A DNA stretch of 5,608 bases from an uncultured Paraprevotella sp. Lineage in GTDB: Bacteria > Bacteroidota > Bacteroidia > Bacteroidales > Bacteroidaceae. The stretch is taken from positions 1 through 5,608 of the forward strand of contig CAAFWT010000206.1 of the NCBI GenBank assembly GCA_900766785.1, read 5' to 3'. Shown here piece by piece: positions 1-5,608 of this stretch. Made by a program: the position numbers and the translations under genes. The notes under the pieces were generated by a model. It was given only the letters and a program-made list of their open reading frames with translations. It did not search any database and was not told where the DNA came from. Within the stretch, counting starts at the first letter, position 1. Each line of letters opens with the position of its first letter.

Positions 1-308
1 AAGTGTATGGTGCCGATGGTGTCACCTTCTCTCCCGCTGCCAAGAAGATGATTCAGCGCATAGAGGAGATGGGCATAAGCCATTACCCAGTGTGCATAGC
101 CAAGACCCAATATTCATTCTCTGCCGACGCCAAAGCCTACGGCGTGCCCACAGGGTTCAGTGTCAATGTGAGAGACATCGTCATCAACTGTGGTGCCGAG
201 ATGCTGGTTCTGGTGGCAGGTGATATTATGAGAATGCCTGGATTGCCTCGCAGTCCGCAAGCAGAACGCATAGATCTGGTCAACGGAGAGATAGAGGGCC
301 TGTCTTAA
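1..308 (+). CDS. fhs: Formate--tetrahydrofolate ligase, C-terminal fragment (5' end outside window)
   Basis: This is the last 101 codons of an ATP-dependent formate--tetrahydrofolate ligase (10-formyl-THF synthetase), a cytosolic one-carbon enzyme that makes 10-formyl-THF from formate, THF and ATP. The reading frame is already open at the left edge (the first full codon starts at base 3), so the GTG there is an internal valine and not a start. Family-typical C-terminal stretches are visible: YGADGVTFSPAAKK, then CIAKTQYSFSADAK, GFSVNVRDI and GDIMRMPGLPRSPQAERIDL, ending ...GEIEGLS and TAA at 306-308. The full family protein is about 555 residues, so roughly four fifths lies upstream. It is separated from glpA by 94 bp with a strong hairpin, so it is probably a separate transcription unit with no direct tie to glycerol metabolism. 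The family call is firm. The intactness of the missing part cannot be judged. Confidence 0.95.
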   Translation, partial: VYGADGVTFSPAAKKMIQRIEEMGISHYPVCIAKTQYSFSADAKAYGVPTGFSVNVRDIVINCGAEMLVLVAGDIMRMPGLPRSPQAERIDLVNGEIEGLS

Positions 309-322
309 GGACTGCACCCTCA

Positions 323-359
323 TGTAATGTGTAGCCTTGGATATCGGCTACACATTATA
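323..359 (+). terminator. Hairpin after fhs, probable transcription terminator
   Basis: A perfect 12-bp inverted repeat, TAATGTGTAGCC (325-336) and GGCTACACATTA (346-357), encloses a 9-base loop (337-345). A G-U and a T-A pair could extend the stem outward to 323/359. It begins 16 bases after the fhs stop codon, where an intrinsic terminator is expected. It is followed by TAATATATATAAG and not a run of T, so it is not a textbook rho-independent terminator. Because the stem is symmetric it could also be a regulator operator ahead of glpA. The hairpin is seen directly; the terminator role is inferred. Confidence 0.6.
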
Positions 360-402
360 ATATATATAAGCAACTAACAAGAATCGTTATAGATTATAGA
401 TT
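337..402 (+). promoter_or_regulatory. AT-rich leader and putative promoter region of glpA
   Basis: This is the only gap ahead of the glp operon, so its promoter most likely lies here. A TTGG at 337-340 is followed about 20 bases later by ATAATATATATAAG (356-369), which could stand for the -33 and -7 regions of a Bacteroidota promoter, but the consensus TAnnTTTG is not present. The stretch just before the ATG has no purine-rich Shine-Dalgarno and instead carries a heptamer repeat, TATAGAT at 388-394 and 395-401, running into TATGAAT with the start codon. The candidate -33 overlaps the loop of the hairpin, so that structure could be regulatory. Exact promoter positions are not resolved. Confidence 0.3.
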
Positions 403-2049
403 ATGAATGGCGTCATCCAGAGAGATTATGACGTAATCGTCATTGGGGGAGGAGTCACCGGTGCAGGTGTGGCTCGTGATTGCTCCATGCGCGGCCTGAG
501 TGTACTTCTTGTAGAGCGTCATGATCTGGCCACGGGAGCCACAGGCCGCAACCATGGTCTGCTTCACAGTGGTGCCCGCTATGCGGTCACAGATCAGGAG
601 TCGGCACGGGAATGTATAGAAGAGAATATGATACTACGTCGCATAGCGCGCCCTTATGTGGAGCAGCATGACGGCCTCTTCATCACTCTGCCGGAAGATG
701 ATCTTGCCTATCAAAGCAAGTTTGTGGAAGCTTGCCGGAATGCAGGCATCAGAGCAGATGTGCTCACTCCTGAGGAAGCCAAGAGACTGGAACCCTCTGT
801 GAATCCCCATATCATCGGTGCCGTGCGAGTCCCCGACGGATCTGTTGACCCTTTCAGACTGACATTGGCAAATGCATTGGATGCTTATCGTCATGGAACA
901 AAGATACTTACCCATACTGAGCTCATCTCTTTCGTGATGGAAAACGGTAGGGTACTTGGCGTAAGAGTGGTCAATCATAAGACAGGCGAAGAGCAGGAAT
1001 ACAGAGCCAGGGTGACCGTAAATGCAGCGGGTATATGGGGCACCTTGGTGGCCAGGAAAGCTGGTGTGAACGTAAGTATGTTCCCTGCTAAGGGGTCCCT
1101 GCTTATATTCGGACACAGGGTCAACAACATGGTCATCAATCGCTGTCGCAAACCAGCCAATGCCGACATCCTGGTGCCAGGAGATGCCATCACGGTGCTG
1201 GGGACAACGTCGGACCGCGTACCCATAGAATCAGTGGATGACCTGAAGGTGACACAGCAAGAGGTGGAGACTCTCTTGAGCGAAGGTATTCAGCTGGTGC
1301 CCTCACTGGCCAGTACGCGTATCCTGAGAGCATATGCAGGAGTGAGACCTCTGGTGGCCAGTGACGACGATCCCAGCGGACGCAGCATAAGCCGAGGCAT
1401 CGTGTGTCTGGATCATGAGACACGTGACGGACTGGCTGGATTCATTACCATCACGGGTGGTAAACTGATGACCTACAGAGCTATGGCAGAACAGGCCACC
1501 AATCTGGTTTGCAAGAAACTCCATGTGGAGAAACCCTGCATGACGGCTGTAGTTCCCTTGCCTGGCGCTGAAGACAAAGAAGTGAAGATGCCCGAGAACC
1601 AGATTTTTTCCTTCATGGCACGACTGGGACGCCATGGGTCTCTGGCGGACAACATAGCCTCCAATGACAAATTTGACAATTCTCTGATATGTGAATGTGA
1701 GGAGGTTACAGTGGGTGAAGTAAAGCATGCCTTGAATAACCGAACGGTGGAAAGCATCGATCAGCTTCGCCGACGTACCCGAGTGGGTATGGGAACCTGT
1801 CAGGGGCAGTTATGCACGCTCAGGGCAGCATGTCTGGTGAGCCAACTTCTTCATCACACACCCAAGGATACTGTAGGCAATGTGGCTTCTTTCATCAACG
1901 AACGATGGAAAGGTATGTGTCCCGTGGCATGGGGCGCCACTCTGAGCGAAGCACAACTCACCACCCACATCTATCAGGACCTCTGTGGCATAAATGCTCA
2001 TGACCTAAAAACGAACAATGACAAGATACAGAATGTGCTCTGTCAGTAA
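403..2049 (+). CDS. glpA: Anaerobic glycerol-3-phosphate dehydrogenase subunit A (FAD-dependent catalytic subunit)
   Basis: GlpA is the catalytic FAD subunit of the anaerobic GlpABC complex. It oxidises sn-glycerol-3-phosphate to DHAP at the cytoplasmic face of the membrane. The 548-residue product has an N-terminal dinucleotide-binding fold with GGGVTGAG at residues 15-22 and the acidic end of the second strand at E38 (VERHD). The family-typical GATGRNHGLLHSGARYAVTD follows at once, and later come NAAGIWG, MFPAKGSLLI, RILRAYAGVRPLVASDDDPS and ITGGKLMTYR. The C-terminal domain has C430-x-C432 and C466-x4-C471 (CECEEV ... GTCQGQLC), the BFD-like [2Fe-2S] pattern that separates GlpA from the aerobic enzyme GlpD. 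E. coli GlpA is about 542 residues, so this is full length. The ATG at 403 puts the GxGxxG motif at the normal distance from the N-terminus; no Shine-Dalgarno is seen. The gene heads a three-gene operon, with 19 bp to glpB. Confidence 0.97.
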   Translation: MNGVIQRDYDVIVIGGGVTGAGVARDCSMRGLSVLLVERHDLATGATGRNHGLLHSGARYAVTDQESARECIEENMILRRIARPYVEQHDGLFITLPEDDLAYQSKFVEACRNAGIRADVLTPEEAKRLEPSVNPHIIGAVRVPDGSVDPFRLTLANALDAYRHGTKILTHTELISFVMENGRVLGVRVVNHKTGEEQEYRARVTVNAAGIWGTLVARKAGVNVSMFPAKGSLLIFGHRVNNMVINRCRKPANADILVPGDAITVLGTTSDRVPIESVDDLKVTQQEVETLLSEGIQLVPSLASTRILRAYAGVRPLVASDDDPSGRSISRGIVCLDHETRDGLAGFITITGGKLMTYRAMAEQATNLVCKKLHVEKPCMTAVVPLPGAEDKEVKMPENQIFSFMARLGRHGSLADNIASNDKFDNSLICECEEVTVGEVKHALNNRTVESIDQLRRRTRVGMGTCQGQLCTLRAACLVSQLLHHTPKDTVGNVASFINERWKGMCPVAWGATLSEAQLTTHIYQDLCGINAHDLKTNNDKIQNVLCQ

Positions 2050-2068
2050 ACCAGCAGAATAATCACAA

Positions 2069-3322
2069 ATGAAATTTGATAACATCATCATTGGTGGAGG
2101 CTTGAGCGGACTCCTGTGCGGAATAGCTTTAGCACGAGAAGGCAGACATGTGGCAGTCATTGCTGCCGGACAAAGTACGTTACATTTCAGTTCCGGCTCA
2201 TTTGATATCCTGGGCTATGAACCCGAGGGGAAGGTGGTGACCAATCCCTTTGATGCCCTGCACACCCTCCCTGCCGAGCATCCTTATCATCTGGTAGGCT
2301 TGGAAAACGTACCCTTGCTGGCATCTCAGGCGCTCAGAATATTTACGGAATGCGGACTCAAGGGACAGGGTGGAATGACACATAATCATTATCGTATGAC
2401 CCCTATAGGGAGTTTGCGACCCACATGGTTCACCCTGGACGATTATCTGACCATCCAGCATCCAGAATCCTTCCCTTACAAGAAAGTTCTTCTGGTCAAC
2501 GTGCCTGGCTTCATGGACTTCCCCGTGTCCCTCATATCAGACGGACTGCAGAAACTGGGAACTGAGGTGGAGACGGCTCTGGTATCAGTACCTTCCCTGA
2601 TGCACCGCCGGCAGAGTCCCTCAGAGATGCGATCTTCCAATCTGGCCAAAGTGCTTGCTCGCGACAAGAAACTCCAGCAGATAGCCTCACGAATCAATAA
2701 GGTGGCCAATGAGGTGGAGGCTGTAGTCATGCCTGCCATCGTGGGCATGGACAGTCAGGAGGCCGTTTCCTTTATCCGCGACCGTGTGCAGAAGCCTCTT
2801 CATTTCATTGCCACAATGCCACCTTCCGTGCCTGGTGTACGTGTACAGACACTCCTCAGGAAGTACTTTGCCAATCTGGGAGGTGTGTATATGCTGGGCA
2901 ACAGAGTGACCGGTGGATGCATAGAGGAAGGAAGATTGCGTTATGTGGAGACTTCACTCCTGCCCGATGAGCGTCTGGAGGCTTCTGATTTTGTACTGGC
3001 TACAGGTTCCTTCACCAGTGATGGTCTGAAGTCCAATTATGAATGTGTGTATGAACCGATATTCCATCTGGATGTCACAGCTCCCGCTGATAGAATGCAA
3101 TGGGTAAGCACATCGGTCTTTGACGATCAGCCTTACCTGCACTTTGGCGTCAGAGTAAATGCCCTGCAGCAGGTACAGAAGGAAGGACACACCATCAGCA
3201 ACCTGTATGCCGCTGGCGCTGTGCTGGGAGGACATAATGCCGCCCGACTGGCCGATGGCGCTGGTGTGGATATGGTCACTGCCCTTCGTGTAGCCCAGTG
3301 TATTCTTGATAATAATCATTGA
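2069..3322 (+). CDS. glpB: Anaerobic glycerol-3-phosphate dehydrogenase subunit B (flavoprotein)
   Basis: GlpB is the second soluble subunit of GlpABC. In the family it is an FMN-associated flavoprotein that partners GlpA and relays electrons toward GlpC. The 417-residue product (about 419 in E. coli) starts with a nucleotide-binding fold, NIIIGGGLSGLLCG at residues 5-18, followed by the GlpB-like GSFDILG. A second flavoprotein signature lies near the C-terminus, NLYAAGAVLGGHNAARLADG, followed by GVDMVTALRVAQ. The central part has ATGSFTSDGL, again typical of this flavoprotein fold. The GGH segment appears to differ from the GGF/GGYD-type sequence I recall in enterobacterial GlpB. The start at 2069 lies 19 bp after the glpA stop, without a Shine-Dalgarno, and gives the expected N-terminus directly before the glycine motif. 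The stop at 3320-3322 abuts or overlaps glpC. Assignment rests on sequence and on its place between glpA and glpC. Confidence 0.95.
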   Translation: MKFDNIIIGGGLSGLLCGIALAREGRHVAVIAAGQSTLHFSSGSFDILGYEPEGKVVTNPFDALHTLPAEHPYHLVGLENVPLLASQALRIFTECGLKGQGGMTHNHYRMTPIGSLRPTWFTLDDYLTIQHPESFPYKKVLLVNVPGFMDFPVSLISDGLQKLGTEVETALVSVPSLMHRRQSPSEMRSSNLAKVLARDKKLQQIASRINKVANEVEAVVMPAIVGMDSQEAVSFIRDRVQKPLHFIATMPPSVPGVRVQTLLRKYFANLGGVYMLGNRVTGGCIEEGRLRYVETSLLPDERLEASDFVLATGSFTSDGLKSNYECVYEPIFHLDVTAPADRMQWVSTSVFDDQPYLHFGVRVNALQQVQKEGHTISNLYAAGAVLGGHNAARLADGAGVDMVTALRVAQCILDNNH

Positions 3323-3327
3323 AGCAT

Positions 3328-4608
3328 ATGTCCAAGAAGATACAATTGATGAGCATTAGCGAAAAGGAACTGGAAGCGTGCCTTAAATGCTCAATATGTA
3401 CGGTATATTGTCCTGTATCTGGAGTAACCACACGGTATCCCGGCCCTAAGCAGGCGGGTCCCGATGGGGAACGCTATCGCATGAAAGATCCCAGATATTA
3501 TGACGACAAAGCACTCAAGATGTGCCTCAATTGCAAGCGTTGTGAAGTGGCATGCCCTCAGGGAGTGCAGATAGGTGATATCATCCAGAGTGCACGCATC
3601 CGGTATGCACCATATGCCCGCTCCTGGAGACCATTCCCCTTCCTGCGCGAAACCCTCCTCTGCAATACTGATTTCGTGGGTACAATGGCCACCAAGATGG
3701 CTCCCATAGTGAACACCATGCTTTCCATCCCTCTCTTCAAGACGGTGTTCATGCATGGTATCATGTCTATAGACCAGAGGAGAACCATGCCCAAGTATGC
3801 ATCGCAGACTTTCCGTAAGTGGTTCCTCAAGAATTGTGCCACAGAGCAAAGGCGCTTCCCGCATCAGGTGGGTTTCTTCCATGGCTGTTATGTAAACTAC
3901 AACTATCCGCAGCTGGGCAAGGACCTTGTGAAGGTGATGAATGCCATCGGATATGGCGTTCAACTCCTCGAGGGAGAGAAATGCTGTGGAGTGGCCAAGA
4001 TAACCAATAGCATGCCACGGGAAGCACGCCGACAGGGGGTGGCCAACATGGCAGCAATGAGAAAGGCCACTGCCCAGGGCATGGACATCATAGCCACAGG
4101 AAGCACCTGCACCTTCACCATGCGAGAGGAATATGATCACCTGCTGAATATCAATAATGATGTGGCCCGAAAACATCTCTCTCTGGCCACAAGATATATC
4201 TTCCGTCTGGTGGATAGTGGAAAGGTGAAGTTGGCCTTCCGATCCGATTACAGACGCAGGTTGGCCTATCATACAGCATGCCATATGGAAAGGCTGGGCT
4301 GGGCTATTTACAGTACAGAACTTATCAAGATGATACCGGGAGTGGACCTGGTCATACTGGATTCGCAATGTTGTGGAATAGGAGGAACCTATGGGTTCAA
4401 GGTGGAGAATTATGGTATCTCACAGAAGATAGGTACCAGTCTGTTCCGTCAGATAACGAATGCACATGCCGACTATGTGGTATGTGACTGCGAGACGTGT
4501 AAGTGGCAGATAGAGATGTCCACCCAGGCTCAGGTCATGCATCCCATAAGCATCCTGGCCGAAGCTCTGGATGTGGAGGAGACCAGGAGGCTCAACGGCT
4601 TCGCGTGA
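3328..4608 (+). CDS. glpC: Anaerobic glycerol-3-phosphate dehydrogenase subunit C (Fe-S, membrane-linking electron carrier)
   Basis: GlpC anchors GlpAB at the membrane and passes electrons from G3P oxidation to the quinone pool. With the ATG start the product is 426 residues (396 in E. coli). Two ferredoxin-type 4Fe-4S motifs open it: C18-x2-C21-x2-C24-x3-C28-P and C66-x2-C69-x2-C72-x3-C76-P. Between them is the GlpC-typical YPGPKQAGPDGER. Two heterodisulfide-reductase-like CCG domains follow: C187 (HGCYVNY) with C219-C220-G and C261, and C318 (HTACHMERLG) with C348-C349-G and a C386/C388/C391 tail (CDCETCKWQIEMS). There is no clear hydrophobic transmembrane helix, so membrane attachment is peripheral, as known for the family. 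The start is uncertain: a TTG at 3319 overlaps the glpB stop and would add three residues. The ATG at 3328, five bases after that stop, is preferred. Either way translation is probably coupled to glpB. Confidence 0.96.
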   Translation: MSKKIQLMSISEKELEACLKCSICTVYCPVSGVTTRYPGPKQAGPDGERYRMKDPRYYDDKALKMCLNCKRCEVACPQGVQIGDIIQSARIRYAPYARSWRPFPFLRETLLCNTDFVGTMATKMAPIVNTMLSIPLFKTVFMHGIMSIDQRRTMPKYASQTFRKWFLKNCATEQRRFPHQVGFFHGCYVNYNYPQLGKDLVKVMNAIGYGVQLLEGEKCCGVAKITNSMPREARRQGVANMAAMRKATAQGMDIIATGSTCTFTMREEYDHLLNINNDVARKHLSLATRYIFRLVDSGKVKLAFRSDYRRRLAYHTACHMERLGWAIYSTELIKMIPGVDLVILDSQCCGIGGTYGFKVENYGISQKIGTSLFRQITNAHADYVVCDCETCKWQIEMSTQAQVMHPISILAEALDVEETRRLNGFA

Positions 4609-4678
4609 TATGCATCATTTAAGTGATGAGTGTGGATACATTATTTATTATATATAATATATAGAAATTACATCAGAT
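4609..4678 (+). promoter_or_regulatory. AT-rich gap with 14-bp palindrome, possible promoter of the G1P dehydrogenase gene
   Basis: After the glpC stop there are 70 bases without a gene. A short imperfect hairpin, CATCA (4613-4617) and TGATG (4624-4628), is too weak to be called a terminator with confidence. Next come GTGTGGATACATTATT and a perfect palindrome, TATTATATATAATA (4646-4659), which continues into TATATAG. This resembles the AT-rich block ahead of glpA (ACATTATAATATATATAAG). TGTGG at 4631-4635 lies about 20 bases ahead of TATATAATAT, a spacing possible for -33/-7 elements, but no TAnnTTTG is present. No Shine-Dalgarno precedes the ATG. It may be an internal promoter or only an operon spacer. 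Confidence 0.3.
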
Positions 4679-5608
4679 ATGGACAGAGTACAGTTGGCAT
4701 TACAAAATGCCACACAGACTCATGCACTGGAGATAGGAAGCGGAGTGCTGGCCAAGGTGCCCGCCCTATTCAAGTCGCAGTTTCCCCACAGTAAGGCGGT
4801 TGTGGTGGCACATTCTGCCACCTGGAAGGTGGCTGGCGAACAAGTGAACGCCGTCCTGCGTGACTCTGGCATCACTGTGGAGTCGCCTATCATCTTTCGT
4901 GATGCGGATATGCATGCCGAATGGAAGTATATCCAACAATTGGATGAGTTGCTCTCGCAGACCGATGCTATTGCCATTGCCGTAGGGTCAGGCACCATCA
5001 ACGATATCACCAAGTTGTGTTCCGAACATCAGGGACGTCCCTATATGGTGGTGGCCACAGCGGCTTCCATGGACGGATATGTAGCCTTCGGCGCATCCAT
5101 CACCAAGGATGGTATCAAGAGCACGTATAAGTGTGCTGCTCCTCGTGCTGTGGTGGCTGATGTGGAAGTCCTCTCCACGGCTCCCTCTTCCATGACAGCC
5201 AGCGGCTATGCCGACCTCATGGCTAAGGTGCCTGCAGGTGCCGACTGGATAGTGGCAGACATACTGGGAGTGGAACCCATAGATGAGACTCCCTGGAATA
5301 TCGTACAGGGAGGGTTGCATGATGCCTTGGCAAATCCAGAAGCATGCCGATGCGGAGATGCCCAGGCACTTAGAGCCTTGGCCGAAGGACTCATGCTGGG
5401 TGGGTTTGCCATGCAGGCTTATCCTCGTTCCAGCCGACCTGCCAGTGGGGCAGAGCATCAGATCAGTCACATGCTCAATATGGATCACTTTGTCATGTGC
5501 AACGGAGAGGCTCCATCCCACGGATTTCAGGTGAGCATAGGCACCATCGTCTCTCTCTTCTTCTACGAGCAGTTGCTCCAGACAGATTTCTCACAGCTCG
5601 ATATTGAT
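4679..5608 (+). CDS. sn-Glycerol-1-phosphate dehydrogenase, AraM/EgsA type (3' end outside window)
   Basis: This frame is open from the ATG at 4679 to the right edge: 310 residues, about three quarters of a typical bacterial family member (around 395-430). The family interconverts DHAP and sn-glycerol-1-phosphate with NAD(P)H in the cytosol, using one metal ion (Ni2+ in B. subtilis AraM, Zn2+ in archaeal enzymes). The N-terminus reads HALEIGSGVLAKVP, then come the nucleotide-binding AVGSGTINDITK (G103-D109) and TAASMDGY (127-134), the bacterial AraM form of this segment. Likely metal ligands are all present: D179 in SGYADLMAKVPAGADW, H260 in SGAEHQISH and H281 in APSHGFQ. An in-frame TAA at 4655 leaves no room for a longer N-terminus, and the next in-frame ATG is too far in. 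It follows glpC after 70 bp on the same strand. Iron-containing alcohol dehydrogenase or glycerol dehydrogenase (GldA) is the nearest alternative, but the SMDGY and SGAEH motifs favour the G1P group. In-vivo direction and product fate are unknown. Confidence 0.9.
   Translation, partial: MDRVQLALQNATQTHALEIGSGVLAKVPALFKSQFPHSKAVVVAHSATWKVAGEQVNAVLRDSGITVESPIIFRDADMHAEWKYIQQLDELLSQTDAIAIAVGSGTINDITKLCSEHQGRPYMVVATAASMDGYVAFGASITKDGIKSTYKCAAPRAVVADVEVLSTAPSSMTASGYADLMAKVPAGADWIVADILGVEPIDETPWNIVQGGLHDALANPEACRCGDAQALRALAEGLMLGGFAMQAYPRSSRPASGAEHQISHMLNMDHFVMCNGEAPSHGFQVSIGTIVSLFFYEQLLQTDFSQLDID

Noticed and set aside
3..308. A short complete gene starting at GTG on base 3
   Set aside because: The translation matches the C-terminal end of formate--tetrahydrofolate ligase, so the GTG is an internal codon and the gene begins upstream of the window.
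309..402. A riboswitch ahead of glpA
   Set aside because: The gap is only 94 bases, holds one simple hairpin, and shows no conserved core of a known riboswitch class such as the THF element.
634..1116. A 160-codon minus-strand frame inside glpA
   Set aside because: It is antisense to conserved GlpA sequence and has no recognisable domain.
403..2049. Aerobic glycerol-3-phosphate dehydrogenase GlpD instead of GlpA
   Set aside because: The C-terminal CxC...Cx4C domain and the following glpB and glpC genes are specific to the anaerobic three-subunit enzyme.
3391..4368. A 325-codon open frame on the minus strand inside glpC
   Set aside because: It lies wholly antisense to a well-supported gene, its translation shows no recognisable domain, and it is rich in His, Cys and Ile, as expected from reading a biased coding strand backwards.
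4988..5521. A 177-codon minus-strand frame (and 4720-5013) in the right part of the window
   Set aside because: The forward frame from 4679 has clear G1P dehydrogenase motifs and metal ligands through this whole stretch; the minus frames are shadows.
1..5608. Mobile element, CRISPR array, tRNA/rRNA gene or defence system
   Set aside because: No transposase, integrase, spaced direct repeats, cloverleaf or defence domain was seen. Genes fill nearly all of the window and each belongs to a known metabolic family.

Overview
The window holds three complete genes and two gene ends, all on the + strand. The 3' end of formate--tetrahydrofolate ligase (fhs) is followed by a tight anaerobic glycerol-3-phosphate dehydrogenase operon (glpA-glpB-glpC), and then by the first 310 codons of a gene for an AraM/EgsA-type sn-glycerol-1-phosphate dehydrogenase that runs off the right edge.

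Organism: the sequence fits an anaerobic member of the Bacteroidota, probably Bacteroidales (Prevotella-like). The genes are moderately GC-rich, the leaders are short and very AT-rich, and there is no Shine-Dalgarno sequence ahead of glpA, glpB or the G1P dehydrogenase gene. The gene content is fermentative. This is inference from style and content; no taxonomic marker is present.

Layout: 1-308 is the fhs tail. 309-402 is a gap with a perfect 12-bp hairpin and an AT-rich leader. 403-2049 is glpA (FAD subunit with a C-terminal [2Fe-2S]-type cysteine domain). 2069-3322 is glpB (flavoprotein subunit). 3328-4608 is glpC (two ferredoxin-type cysteine clusters plus two CCG domains, the membrane-linked electron carrier). 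4609-4678 is a 70-bp AT-rich gap with a 14-bp palindrome. 4679-5608 is the G1P dehydrogenase gene, cut by the window end.

How they work together: GlpABC oxidises sn-glycerol-3-phosphate to dihydroxyacetone phosphate (DHAP) and sends electrons through Fe-S centres to the quinone pool, probably menaquinone and then an anaerobic terminal reductase such as fumarate reductase. The next gene's family interconverts DHAP and the opposite enantiomer, sn-glycerol-1-phosphate, using NAD(P)H. The two systems therefore meet at DHAP. The neighbourhood could feed glycerol-phosphate catabolism with both enantiomers, or could supply G1P for a lipid or envelope product. The sequence cannot decide which. All intact genes belong to recognisable families. 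The least explained aspects are the G3P/G1P pairing and the similar AT-rich elements ahead of glpA and the G1P dehydrogenase gene.
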